Positions 52,611 through 61,860 of a stretch of DNA of 64,000 bases are shown here, one piece after another. Positions within the stretch are counted from its first letter, which is position 1. Every line of letters starts with the position of its first letter. The stretch comes from an uncultured Christensenellaceae bacterium (GTDB taxonomy: Bacteria; Bacillota; Clostridia; Christensenellales; Christensenellaceae). The notes under the pieces are model-generated. The model worked only from the letters and a program-made list of their open reading frames with translations, had not been told where the DNA came from and did not search any database. The DNA lies in the NCBI GenBank assembly GCA_910588425.1, contig CAJUPM010000002.1, forward strand, positions 91,966-155,965, in the 5' to 3' direction. The translations under genes were made by a program, and so were the position numbers.

Positions 52611-53384
52611 ATGAAAATTGCGGTGATTACGGGCGCGTCTTCCGGCATGGGCAGAGAATTTGTTCGGCAGTTGGCTCAGCAGGAGGAACTGGATGAGATT
52701 TGGGCGATTGCCCGAAGAGAGCAAAGGCTCAAAGAGCTGGCCGATGAGGTGCGAGTTCCCATCCGGGCGCTGGCGCTGGATCTCACAAAGGAGCAGAGCT
52801 TTGAACAATATGCTCAGGCGCTGGAGAAAGAAAACCCCGAGGTTGCCGTTTTGGTGAATTGCAGCGGATACGGAAAATTCGGCCATTTCTCTGAAATTGC
52901 GCTCGAAGATATGATGGGCATGATCGATTTGAACTGCAAGGCACTTGTGCGCATGACGGCGCTGACGCTGCCCTATATGGGGCGCGGCGGGGAGATCTAC
53001 CAGCTGGATTCGCTTTCCTCTTTCCAGCCCGTTCCCTATATCAATATTTATGGAGCGACCAAAGCGTTTGTTTTGAGCCATTCCAGGGCGCTGAACTTGG
53101 AACTGCGCCCGAGAGGCATTCGGGTGATGGCGATTTGCCCGGGGTGGGTGAATACCGAGTTTTTCGACCGGGCCGAGACGCAGAGCGAGAAGGTCATCAC
53201 CTATTTCAACGCTGTCTACCAGCCGGAGGATGTGGTTGCAACGGCGCTGAAGGATATGAAGAGGGGAAAAGATGTCTCCATCCACGGGTTCAAAATCAAG
53301 ATGCAGGTGTTTTTTACAAAGCTTCTGCCGCATCGGCTTGTGATGCGGATTTGGATGAGACAGCAGAAATTTCCAGAAAAATAG
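52611..53384 (+). CDS. Short-chain dehydrogenase/reductase
   Basis: 257 aa. TGASSGMGREFVRQ (TGxxxGxG cofactor loop), NCSGYGKF, then catalytic Ser in YQLDSLSSFQPVPYINIYGA with the YxxxK as YGATKAF. Similar to DltE-like YqjQ SDRs. Preceded by AAAGGGAAAAAT. Substrate unknown; monocistronic. Confidence 0.9.
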   Translation: MKIAVITGASSGMGREFVRQLAQQEELDEIWAIARREQRLKELADEVRVPIRALALDLTKEQSFEQYAQALEKENPEVAVLVNCSGYGKFGHFSEIALEDMMGMIDLNCKALVRMTALTLPYMGRGGEIYQLDSLSSFQPVPYINIYGATKAFVLSHSRALNLELRPRGIRVMAICPGWVNTEFFDRAETQSEKVITYFNAVYQPEDVVATALKDMKRGKDVSIHGFKIKMQVFFTKLLPHRLVMRIWMRQQKFPEK

Positions 53385-53392
53385 CCAAAGAG

Positions 53393-53418
53393 GCGGGAGA
53401 GGGACTCCCGCTTTTTTT
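53393..53418 (+). terminator. Terminator of the SDR gene
   Basis: GCGGGAG-agagg-CTCCCGC then T7. Confidence 0.88.
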
Positions 53419-53495
53419 ATTGGAGGCGCCTTGCGCTTGTGCCTAAAAGGCGGGCGTGGTAGAATGATAATGAGCAAAGAAAAAGGAAATACTGC

Positions 53496-53526
53496 TTGAC
53501 TTAAAGTGTGCTTTATCGGTTACACT
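53496..53526 (+). promoter_or_regulatory. MerR-type 19-bp-spacer promoter of aldo/keto reductase 2
   Basis: TTGACT, 19-bp spacer, TACACT. Inside the spacer the start CTTAAAGTGTGCTTTAT is a partial dyad, the layout of MerR-family activated promoters before aldo/keto reductases. No MerR gene is in the window. Confidence 0.6.
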
Positions 53527-53567
53527 GGATTTGTTGTAATCGCAAGAAAGGAAGAGGAGGAACGAAA

Positions 53568-54689
53568 ATGCAGTACAGAAAGTATGGCAAGACGGGAGAG
53601 ATGGTCTCGGCGCTTTCGCTGGGCATGATGCGGCTGCCCACAGCAAGCGAAGAGGGGAATTCTAAGGATATCGATCAGGCGGCGACAAACGAGATGGTGA
53701 AGCTGGCGCTGGAAAAAGGCATTAACTATTTCGATACGGCGTATCCCTATCACGGCGGGCAGAGCGAGGTTGCCCTGGGCATTGCACTGCGGGAGAGTGG
53801 GCTGCCCAGGCCGTTTATCGCCAGCAAGAGCCCGGTTTGGCTGATAGAAAAAGAAGAAGATTTTGATAAATACCTGGATGAGCAGCTGGAGCGGCTGGGC
53901 GTGGATTATATCGATTTCTATTTGCTGCATGCTCTGGATGCAGATCGCTGGGAGAATAAAGTGCAGAAATTCAATCTGTGCGCAAAGATGGAGCAGGCCC
54001 GCGCGGCGGGAAAAATCCGCCATATCGGCTTCTCTTTCCACGATAAGCTGGAGGTTTTTCGGCAGATTGTCGATGGCTATGAGGGCTGGGAATTCTGCCA
54101 GATTCAGCTCAACTATATCGATACCAATTATCAGGCGGGCATTGAGGGTCTGAAATATGCGGCGCAGAAGGGCATGGGCGTTGCGATTATGGAGCCGTTG
54201 CTGGGCGGCCGGCTGGCCACGCCGCCAAAGGATGTTAAAGAGGTGTTCGAAGGCAAAGATCCCGTTCAGGCGGCGCTGGATTTCCTCTGGGATATGCCGG
54301 AGGTTGGCGTTGTGCTCTCGGGCATGAGCAATTTGGAGCAGTTAAGGCAGAATATCGAGTTTGCAGAGGCATCATCGGCAGGCAAGCTCTCGGAAGAGGA
54401 GCGCGGCATCATGGCCAAGGCCAAGCAGATTTACGATGCCAAGGCGCTGGTACCTTGTACGCGCTGCGCATACTGCATGCCCTGCCCGGCGGGACTGAAT
54501 ATCCCAAGCCTGATCAACAAATACAACAATACGGCTATCTATGAGTTTGAAGAGGTCCGCAAAAACTATATGGATACGGAAGTCAAGGCGGATGCCTGCA
54601 TCGGCTGCCATGCCTGCGAAGCGGAATGCCCGCAGCATCTAAAGCCCAGTGAGCTGATGCCCAAGATCCACACTCTCTTTACAAAGTAA
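53568..54689 (+). CDS. Aldo/keto reductase with C-terminal 4Fe-4S domain (2)
   Basis: 373 aa. MQYRKYGKTGEMVSALSLGM, catalytic set in GINYFDTAYPYHGGQSE (Asp and Tyr), IASKSPVW (Lys) and DFYLLHALD (His). C-terminal ferredoxin-like cysteines in CTRCAYCMPCPAGLNIP and CIGCHACEAECPQHLKP. Unlike the copy at 41.7 kb its catalytic tyrosine is present. ATG 53568 follows AGAGGAGG; the frame is open 20 codons further. Confidence 0.9.
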   Translation: MQYRKYGKTGEMVSALSLGMMRLPTASEEGNSKDIDQAATNEMVKLALEKGINYFDTAYPYHGGQSEVALGIALRESGLPRPFIASKSPVWLIEKEEDFDKYLDEQLERLGVDYIDFYLLHALDADRWENKVQKFNLCAKMEQARAAGKIRHIGFSFHDKLEVFRQIVDGYEGWEFCQIQLNYIDTNYQAGIEGLKYAAQKGMGVAIMEPLLGGRLATPPKDVKEVFEGKDPVQAALDFLWDMPEVGVVLSGMSNLEQLRQNIEFAEASSAGKLSEEERGIMAKAKQIYDAKALVPCTRCAYCMPCPAGLNIPSLINKYNNTAIYEFEEVRKNYMDTEVKADACIGCHACEAECPQHLKPSELMPKIHTLFTK

Positions 54690-54702
54690 GCAGAAGAAAA
54701 GG

Positions 54703-54729
54703 GCCAAGGCGAATGCCTTGGCTTTTTTT
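54703..54729 (+). terminator. Terminator of aldo/keto reductase 2
   Basis: GCCAAGGC-gaat-GCCTTGGC then T7. Confidence 0.88.
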
Positions 54730-54742
54730 ATTTTGGAGATTT

Positions 54743-56533
54743 CTACTGCTGGGAATAGAGCTGATAATAGGCGCCTTTTTTCTCCAGCAGCTGTTCATGC
54801 GTTCCTTGCTCGACGATGCCGCCATCGCCGATGACCAAAATGAGATCGGCATTGCGGATCGTGGAGAGCCGATGTGCAACGATAAAGCTGGTGCGCCTTT
54901 GCAGAACCGTGGTGATCGCCTGCTGAATGAGCTGCTCGGTCTGCGTATCGATGGAGGAGGTGGCCTCGTCCAATACGAAAATGCGGGGATCTGCCAGGAT
55001 GACCCGGGCGAAGGAGATGAGCTGCTTTTGGCCTGTGGAAAGGCGGATGCCGCCTTCGCCGACTTCGGTATCGTAGCCGTGCTCCTGCTCCAGAATGAAC
55101 TGCTCGGCATGCACCATCTGCGCGGCTCTGCGCACCTCCGCATCCGAAGCGTCTTTTCTAGCGTAGCGGATGTTATCCCGAATTGTGCCCGAAAAGAGGT
55201 GCGGGGCTTGGAGCACGTAGCCTAAATTGCGCTGCAGCCAAAGCTGGGAGCGCTCCCGGTAATCCACGCCGTCGATTAAAATGCGGCCGGAAGTGGGTTC
55301 GTAGAAGCGGCAAATGAGGTTGATAATCGTGCTTTTGCCTGCGCCGGTTTCTCCGACCAGCGCGATGCTCTTGCCCGCGGGAACATGCAGATTGAAGTTG
55401 GAGAGAATCTGCTCCTGGGGGATATAGTGGAAGCCAACATTCTCAAAGGTAACATCGCCGTGCAGCTTTGGCCAGTTTTCCTGCTTGGGATGGAAACTAT
55501 CGCCAAAGACCTCCTCAACTTCGGGCGTATCCGTGATCTCAAGGGGCGTATCCAGCAGAGAGAGCACGCGCTCTGCCGCGGCCTGCGCGCTTTGAAACTC
55601 TGCAAAAATTCTGGCCAGCTGCTGGATGGGATCGAAGAGCTGGGTGGTATAGGAAAGGAAGGCAGAGAGCGTGCCAAAACCGATGAGGCCAAGCAAAACC
55701 TCCTGGCCGCCGCGGTATAGGGCCAGCGCCGTGCCCACAGAGCTGAGCAGCATGACGATAGGCATGAAAACCGCCGAGAACACCGCCGAGCGGATGGATA
55801 CCTTGCGCATGGTCGTGGTAATCTCCTGAAAATCTTCCAGGTTGGCCTGTTCGCGCACGAGAGTTTTGGTCGTCATAGCGCCCATGATCCCCTCGTTGAA
55901 CGCGCCGGTAATGCGGGAGTTGGTCTTGCGCACTTCCCTCTGGCATTTGAGGATTTTCTTCTGGAAATAGAGGCATAGAACGGCGAGAACGGGGATGACG
56001 CAGAGGGCGATGAGCGCCAGCTGCCAATTCAGCGAAAGCATTGCCGCCATACACCCGATGACGAAGCTCAGCGCCCAGAGTACATCCACCAGGCTCCAGG
56101 CGATCATTTCGGAAAGCCGGGCCACATCACTGATCATGCGGCTCATGAGATAGCCAACCGCCGTTTTATCGTAGAAGGAGAAGGAGAGCGTTTGCAGCTT
56201 GAGAAAGACATCTTGGCGAATATCATAGGAGATCTGCATTTCCAGCTTGCCTGCGCCCGAAACGAAGCACATGACGCCGATGCTCTGAAAAGCGACAGCC
56301 AGAACATAGGCCGCAAAAAACCAGCCCAGGCCGTCAGTAGTGCCGAGTGTAATAAAATGGTCGATGGCATATTTGTTAAAAAGCGGATAGGCGATATCCA
56401 CAAGCGCCACGCAAATCAGGGAAAAGACGCTGAACATCACCAGGCCCTTGGAGCGCCAGGCATAGGAGATCAGGCGCTTCCAAAGGCTCATATCTATTTT
56501 TTCTGAAAATTCCTGTTCGTGAAGGTTGCTCAT
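54743..56533 (-). CDS. ABC exporter half-transporter B
   Basis: 596 aa: six-helix transmembrane domain (1-330) and ATPase domain with Walker A LVGETGAGKSTIINLI, signature LSTGQKQLISFAR and Walker B IFVLDEATSSIDTQTE. The signature (LSTGQ) differs from its partner's LSGGQ and the Glu after Walker B is present. Begins inside the partner's stop (ATGA-type overlap) with AGAAAGGAAAGGG upstream. Together they form a heterodimeric MDR-type (BmrCD-like) exporter. Confidence 0.92.
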   Translation of the reverse strand: MSNLHEQEFSEKIDMSLWKRLISYAWRSKGLVMFSVFSLICVALVDIAYPLFNKYAIDHFITLGTTDGLGWFFAAYVLAVAFQSIGVMCFVSGAGKLEMQISYDIRQDVFLKLQTLSFSFYDKTAVGYLMSRMISDVARLSEMIAWSLVDVLWALSFVIGCMAAMLSLNWQLALIALCVIPVLAVLCLYFQKKILKCQREVRKTNSRITGAFNEGIMGAMTTKTLVREQANLEDFQEITTTMRKVSIRSAVFSAVFMPIVMLLSSVGTALALYRGGQEVLLGLIGFGTLSAFLSYTTQLFDPIQQLARIFAEFQSAQAAAERVLSLLDTPLEITDTPEVEEVFGDSFHPKQENWPKLHGDVTFENVGFHYIPQEQILSNFNLHVPAGKSIALVGETGAGKSTIINLICRFYEPTSGRILIDGVDYRERSQLWLQRNLGYVLQAPHLFSGTIRDNIRYARKDASDAEVRRAAQMVHAEQFILEQEHGYDTEVGEGGIRLSTGQKQLISFARVILADPRIFVLDEATSSIDTQTEQLIQQAITTVLQRRTSFIVAHRLSTIRNADLILVIGDGGIVEQGTHEQLLEKKGAYYQLYSQQ

Positions 56534-58344
56534 ATGCCCTTTCCTTTCTGGCTGCTTTGTTTGTGCATACTTTGAATTTCAGCAATCCGGCGGTACATGC
56601 CGTCCTCCGCCATCAGCTGCTCGTGCGTTCCCTGCTGAACCAGCCGGCCGTTTTCCAGCACCAGGATATGGTCGGATTCCCGCAGGGTCGTGATGCGGTG
56701 GGAGATGATGAAGGTGGTGCAGGTGCCGCGGATAGAGGCCAAGGCCGAGCGAATGGCGGCGTCTGTCTCGGTATCGACGGCGCTCATGGAGTCGTCGAAA
56801 ATCAGAATCGGGGCATTTTGCATGAGCGTCCGGGCGATGGCCACACGCTGCTGCTGGCCGCCCGAGAGGGTAACGCCCCGTTCGCCCACGACCGTATCAT
56901 AGCCTAGGTCAAAGCGCTGGACGACATCGTGGATTGCGGCAGCTTTTGCCACCTCATAAACCTCATCGTTGCTGGCGTTTGGCGCAGCCATGCGGATGTT
57001 TTCCAGTATCGTGCGGGAATAGAGAAAGGGCTCCTGCAGTACGATGCCAATATTTTTGCGCAGATGTTTATGCTCGATATCGTTCACGTTGACGCCGTCG
57101 ATAAGGATTTTGCCTGAAGTGCAGGGGTAAAGGCGCTGCATCAGCTGAACAAGGGAAGTTTTGCCCGAGCCGGTCGAGCCGAGAATGGCGATGGTCTGCC
57201 CGGCTTTGACGGAGAAACTGATATCTTTTAACACATCGTCATAGCGATCATAGCCAAAGCAGACGTGCTCAAACTCGATGTTGCCGGAAATCTCTGGAGT
57301 CAGCGCCTGTCCCGGCTCTTTTTCGGGCTCGGCAGAGAGAATCTCGCCAAGCCTGCCCAGAGAGACGCCGGCCTTGCCCAAATCCGAGAGAATGCGGCCC
57401 AGCTGCCGGACGGGCCAGGCGAGCATATCGGTGTAGGTGGTGAAAACCAAAACGTTGCCCAGGCTGAAATTGCCTGTTACGGCGAAATACACACCTGCCA
57501 GCGTGGAAATGCCGATCTGGAGATAGATGAGGCCGTCTGTTCCGCCCCAATAGACGCCGAGCATTGTGTTGAGCTTGGCTGTGATGTTTTTATAGGCGCG
57601 GTTTTTCTCTGTAAACTGCGCCATCTCATTTTTTTGTTGCCCAAATGCGCGGACGACGCGCACGCCTGTGAGGTTTTCCTGCAGTGTAGTAGAAAGTTCT
57701 CCTTCGGCCTCGTCGGAATAGGCGAAGTATTTGCGCACTTTTTTATAGTAGACAAACGAGATGATGCAGAGGAAGGGAAAAGTGGACATCGAGATCAGCG
57801 CCATCTGCGGATGAATGGAGAACATGAAGACAGCGGCGACGCTGACCATGGTCAGCGCGCGGACGATCTCCAGCAGCTGCATGCCGATAAAGCGGCGCAC
57901 CATATCCACGTCTGAAGTGCAGCGCTGCACCAGATCGCCCGTGGAGGCGTGCTTATGGTAATCATAGGGAACCTCCTGCAAATGCGCGTAAAGCTTATCC
58001 CGCAGGGTTTTGGCGACCCCCTCGGAAACCTGCGCGATGCTGCGGTTGCGCAGAAAAGCGAAAAGACCGTTAAGCAAGGTGAGAGCAACTAAAACGACAG
58101 CACAGATGGCGAGGTTGCCAGCCAGCATCTCCCTATCCGCAAAACTCTGCGCCAAGGATTCGAGAAAGAAGGGCAGGGAAGGAGCCTGGCCCCCGATCAC
58201 ATAGTCGATGGTAAAGCTAGAAACCAGCGGAATAAGATAGGAAAGAACCGTGCCGCAGAGCACGGAAAAGGCGCCTAAGAAAAGATAGCGGCGCAAGCCC
58301 TTGAGCAATTCGCCGGCAAGCCGCCAGCTGCTTTGATGCTTCAT
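56530..58344 (-). CDS. ABC exporter half-transporter A
   Basis: 604 aa from ATG 58344 (GGAGG five bp ahead; a GTG six nt upstream is also in frame). Six-helix domain, then Walker A ILGSTGSGKTSLVQLM, signature TLSGGQQQRVAIARTLM and Walker B ILIFDDSMSAVDTETD. Here the position of the catalytic Glu is Asp (FDDS), so this subunit carries the degenerate ATP site, as in heterodimeric exporters. Substrate unknown. Confidence 0.92.
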   Translation of the reverse strand: MKHQSSWRLAGELLKGLRRYLFLGAFSVLCGTVLSYLIPLVSSFTIDYVIGGQAPSLPFFLESLAQSFADREMLAGNLAICAVVLVALTLLNGLFAFLRNRSIAQVSEGVAKTLRDKLYAHLQEVPYDYHKHASTGDLVQRCTSDVDMVRRFIGMQLLEIVRALTMVSVAAVFMFSIHPQMALISMSTFPFLCIISFVYYKKVRKYFAYSDEAEGELSTTLQENLTGVRVVRAFGQQKNEMAQFTEKNRAYKNITAKLNTMLGVYWGGTDGLIYLQIGISTLAGVYFAVTGNFSLGNVLVFTTYTDMLAWPVRQLGRILSDLGKAGVSLGRLGEILSAEPEKEPGQALTPEISGNIEFEHVCFGYDRYDDVLKDISFSVKAGQTIAILGSTGSGKTSLVQLMQRLYPCTSGKILIDGVNVNDIEHKHLRKNIGIVLQEPFLYSRTILENIRMAAPNASNDEVYEVAKAAAIHDVVQRFDLGYDTVVGERGVTLSGGQQQRVAIARTLMQNAPILIFDDSMSAVDTETDAAIRSALASIRGTCTTFIISHRITTLRESDHILVLENGRLVQQGTHEQLMAEDGMYRRIAEIQSMHKQSSQKGKGI

Positions 58345-58864
58345 AAACACCTCCGGAAAAACGAAAAAAGCAAGACTCCTATCATAAAAACAGATGAAAA
58401 AGAATATCTACATTATATAAATGATTGGAAAGTTTTTCAATCGCGTTTCTCCATCATTTTCCCGCGGCCTTAAAATGGCAGAGCATTTTTACTCAAACGA
58501 TAGGCGAAAAGCACTTCTTGTGGTATACTTTTTGATAGAAAGCAAGATATAGTAAAGATGGGAATTGCAAATTTGAAAAAAACGTAAAAAATTCCTGAAA
58601 TTTTTCTTGACTTTGAGAGCTTTAAATGCTAACATTACCTAAGAGTTAAACAACAGTTCGTTTTGTTGTTGGTAATTGGGAATTTCATTAATATCAATTT
58701 TTATATAAATGGGTTTTAACCCCGCTATTCAACTAAAAAAATGAAAAAACGGCATCTTTTTAAGAGGTGTTCTTTTGGTTCATGTGTTTATTGTAATATA
58801 CAATTTTTAATTGTTACTTTAATAAACTATACTCAAATATTAAAGATGGTGGTGATGTAAGAAA
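58345..58864 (+). promoter_or_regulatory. AT-rich intergenic region with promoter and ~225-nt leader
   Basis: No gene in 520 bp. Promoter TTGACT (58607), 17-bp spacer, TAACAT (58630). The leader contains a hairpin AACAAC...GTTGTT near 58650 and GGGTTTTAACCC near 58710. No known riboswitch pattern recognised. The start codon is preceded by GGTGGTGAT. Confidence 0.5.
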
Positions 58865-60370
58865 ATGGCAGAGCTATTACGCATGGAAGGGATCTCGAAA
58901 AGCTTCCCGGGTGTGCAGGCGCTGAAAGATGTTCACTTCGAAGTTCAATCGGGCGAAGTACATGCCCTAATCGGAGAGAACGGCGCAGGCAAATCCACCC
59001 TGATGAAATGCTTGACGGGAATCTATGTACCAGAGGAAGGGACGATGACTTTCAAAGGCGAGCCTTGGAAAGTTTCTAACCCCAAAGAAGCAACGGATAA
59101 AGGTATCTCCATTATTCATCAGGAGCTGAACCTGATGAACGCGCTGACGGTTGCGCAGAATATCTTCATCGGCCGCGAGCCCAGAAAGATGGCTTTCGTG
59201 CTCGACGACAAGAAGATGCGCAGAGAGACGCTCAAGCTGATGGAGAGAATCGATTTTTATCTGGATCCCGATGCTATCGTAGGAACACTTACAGTAGCAC
59301 AGATGCAGATGGTTGAGATTCTGCGTTCCCTCGTTGTCGATACGGATATTTTGGTGCTTGACGAGCCGACTTCTTCGCTGACAAGTGCAGAGGTTGAGAA
59401 GTTGTTCACGATTATCCGTGGTCTGCGGGATGCAGGCAAGGGTATAGTTTATATCTCCCACAGATTGGAAGAGTTCGATCATATTGTCGATAAAGTAACA
59501 GTCCTTCGGGATGGCCAATATGTAAATACCAAGCTTTGGAAAGAGACGACCATCAATGAGATGATCGCATCCATGGTTGGCCGCGAGATGACGGAGCAGT
59601 TCCCCGAGCGCCACGCCGAGATTGGCGAAGTCGTTCTGGAAGCAAAGAACATCGTGCGCGGCAAAGTCCTCAAAAACTGCTCGATGTATGTTCGCAGGGG
59701 CGAAGTGCTGGGCATGGCAGGCCTGATGGGTGCCGGCCGTACCGAGCTGGCTCGCGCAATCTACGGTGCGGATAAGATCGATTCCGGTGAGGTTTTCATC
59801 AACGGCAAGAAAGTCAATATCCGCAACCCGAAAGATGCTGTTAAGATGGGCATTGCTTATCTCTCCGAGGATAGAAAGAGAGATGGCCTCATGCTCGACC
59901 AGGATGTTTCCTTCAACACCTACATCGCAAACCTGAATAAATACTCCACGGGCGGCGTTGTAAATGATAAGGAAATCAGAAAGACAGTTGGCGAGTTTGT
60001 CGAAGCACTTTCTATCAAGACTCCTTCGCTGCAGCAGCTCACGCAGTTCCTTTCCGGCGGTAACCAGCAGAAAGTTCTGGTCGCTAGATGGCTCTGCAAG
60101 AAATCCGATATCATCTTCTTCGATGAACCGACGAGAGGTATCGACGTTGGCTCCAAATATGAGATTTACTGCCTCATCAACGAGCTGGCAGAGAACGGCG
60201 CTGCAGTTATCATGATTACTTCGGAAATGGCCGAGATTTTGGGCATGAGCGATAGAATCATGGTTATGTATGAAGGCACTGTCGTAGGCGAATTGTCTGC
60301 GGAAGAAGCGAATCAGGAGATCGTCCTGCACATGGCTTCCAATACACATAGACTTATGGAGGAAAAATAA
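58865..60370 (+). CDS. Sugar ABC transporter ATPase (RbsA/MglA/XylG type)
   Basis: 501 aa, two fused ATPase domains as usual for the CUT2 family importing ribose, galactose or xylose. First domain Walker A GENGAGKSTLMKCLTG and degenerate signature LTVAQMQMVEI; second domain has an atypical P-loop region GLMGAGRTELARAIYG and a good signature LSGGNQQKVLVARWL with FFDEPTRGIDVG. Substrate cannot be told; no binding-protein gene is adjacent. Confidence 0.93.
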   Translation: MAELLRMEGISKSFPGVQALKDVHFEVQSGEVHALIGENGAGKSTLMKCLTGIYVPEEGTMTFKGEPWKVSNPKEATDKGISIIHQELNLMNALTVAQNIFIGREPRKMAFVLDDKKMRRETLKLMERIDFYLDPDAIVGTLTVAQMQMVEILRSLVVDTDILVLDEPTSSLTSAEVEKLFTIIRGLRDAGKGIVYISHRLEEFDHIVDKVTVLRDGQYVNTKLWKETTINEMIASMVGREMTEQFPERHAEIGEVVLEAKNIVRGKVLKNCSMYVRRGEVLGMAGLMGAGRTELARAIYGADKIDSGEVFINGKKVNIRNPKDAVKMGIAYLSEDRKRDGLMLDQDVSFNTYIANLNKYSTGGVVNDKEIRKTVGEFVEALSIKTPSLQQLTQFLSGGNQQKVLVARWLCKKSDIIFFDEPTRGIDVGSKYEIYCLINELAENGAAVIMITSEMAEILGMSDRIMVMYEGTVVGELSAEEANQEIVLHMASNTHRLMEEK

Positions 60371-60373
60371 GAG

Positions 60374-61372
60374 ATGGAAAAGACAGCACAAGCTAAGCTT
60401 GGAAAGAAGAAGCTCACTGGTGACCAGTGGCAAAAAATTACGATTATCGGCCTAATCCTGGCCGTCTGCATCGCATTCTCGTTCTTGTCGGAAGCATTCC
60501 TGACGCTCGAGAACCTGATGAACATTCTGCTTCAGATGTCCGTTGTATGCATCATGTCCTTCGGCATGACGATCATCATCATCAATGGTGGTGTTGACCT
60601 CTCGATGGGTGTTATCATCGCCTTCACCGGCGTTGTCGCAGCTCTGTTCGTTAAGGGCGGCAAAGACGGCGACAGCACGGGCAATATCTACATTGGCCTG
60701 CTGCTGGGCATCCTGGCTGGCGCTCTGATCGGCTTCATCAACGGCACGGTTGTTGCACGCTTTGGCCTTGCTCCTTATATCGCAACCCTGGGCATGCAGC
60801 TGACGCTGAAAGGTGTTACCTATCTGATTTCCAGCAACAGCCCGATTTACGTCGCGCCGACTTCTGACTTCAGACTGGTTGCTCAGCAGAAGCTCTTCGG
60901 CTTCCTGCCGCTGCCGATTCTTTACACAATCTTCTTCGGCCTCATTGCTTCCTTCATTCTGAAGAAAACAGTTCTTGGCCGCCACATCTTCGCTATCGGT
61001 TCCAACGATGAAGCTGCTAGACTTTCCGGTATCAACCTGCCGGTTGTCCGCACCATGGCTTACACGCTGGGCAGCACCTTCGCTGCAATCGCAGGCGTTC
61101 TGTATGCAGCTCGTGTTAACAGTGGTAACCCGACGGCTGGCGCTGGCTACGAAGGAAACGCCGTTGTTGCTACGGTTCTTGGTGGCACCTCCATGGCTGG
61201 TGGTCATGGTTCCATCAGCTCGGCAGTTATCGGCGCTATCCTGATGACGCTGCTCCAGAACGGCTTCAACCTGATGAACGTTAACACCAACTATCAGATG
61301 ATTCTGACAGGTGTTATCCTGATTATCTCGGTTGTCGTCGATAGAATCAGAAGAGAGAAAGCAATGTCCTAG
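60374..61372 (+). CDS. Sugar ABC transporter permease (RbsC type)
   Basis: 332 aa, 8-10 helices. GGVDLSMGVIIAFTGVVAAL and FGLAPYIATLGMQLTLKGVT are the CUT2 permease signatures, along with AIGSNDEAARLSGI (cytoplasmic coupling loop). Three bp after the ATPase. The periplasmic-type binding protein that should be third is missing on both sides. Confidence 0.93.
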   Translation: MEKTAQAKLGKKKLTGDQWQKITIIGLILAVCIAFSFLSEAFLTLENLMNILLQMSVVCIMSFGMTIIIINGGVDLSMGVIIAFTGVVAALFVKGGKDGDSTGNIYIGLLLGILAGALIGFINGTVVARFGLAPYIATLGMQLTLKGVTYLISSNSPIYVAPTSDFRLVAQQKLFGFLPLPILYTIFFGLIASFILKKTVLGRHIFAIGSNDEAARLSGINLPVVRTMAYTLGSTFAAIAGVLYAARVNSGNPTAGAGYEGNAVVATVLGGTSMAGGHGSISSAVIGAILMTLLQNGFNLMNVNTNYQMILTGVILIISVVVDRIRREKAMS

Positions 61373-61400
61373 TCGCTTTCCAGCGAATCTGAATGATAAA

Positions 61401-61427
61401 GAGCAAGCACAGTGTGCTTGCTCTTTT
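61401..61427 (+). terminator. Terminator of the sugar ABC operon
   Basis: GAGCAAGCAC-agt-GTGCTTGCTC then T4. Confidence 0.8.
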
Positions 61428-61816
61428 ATGTTGCTTTGAAATAATCGCCTCATCTGCGCTACATGCTTAGGGAATGGGCTTTTTCAAGAAAATCTTTGAT
61501 TATTTCCCGGGCATAGGATGCGCTATCGCTGCCTGAACAATGAGCTTGCTGTTATAAGCGGATAAGGGCTTGTATTTATAAGGTAAGGGGCAAAAGCTTT
61601 GAGACATATATATGAAAATTTCAATTTTCTATATTATAGCGGGCAAGGGGATAACTGATAGAAAGATGACAGGCTTAGCCTTCTTTTAAGGGTGCAAGTT
61701 GCTAATTCAAAATGGGAGACAACTGAAACGACTAAGGGGGTGAATGAAAAGAAAAGGTGAGAGGCCATTCTAAAAAATAAAGCAGAAATAGAGTGGATAA
61801 TTGAAGATTATGGCAA
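61428..61816. other. Gene-free interval between importer and guaB
   Basis: About 390 bp with no supported reading frame. A ribosome-site-like AAGGGGGTGA at about 61735 opens only nine codons. No tRNA, riboswitch or CRISPR pattern recognised. Confidence 0.6.
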
Positions 61817-61848
61817 TAAAAAAAGAGAAGCTTTTGCTTCTCTTTTTT
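61817..61848 (-). terminator. Terminator of guaB
   Basis: AGAGAAGC-tttt-GCTTCTCT with flanking A7 and T6; on minus it follows the guaB stop by 13 bp. Confidence 0.85.
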
Positions 61849-61860
61849 GCGATGGAAAGA

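Noticed and set aside
58636..58864. Known riboswitch class or T-box in the importer leader
   Set aside because: No match to purine, glycine, SAM, c-di-GMP, cobalamin or T-box key motifs.
58967..60433. 488-aa minus-strand frame opposite the sugar ABC ATPase
   Set aside because: Shadow of a two-domain ATPase with clear motifs.
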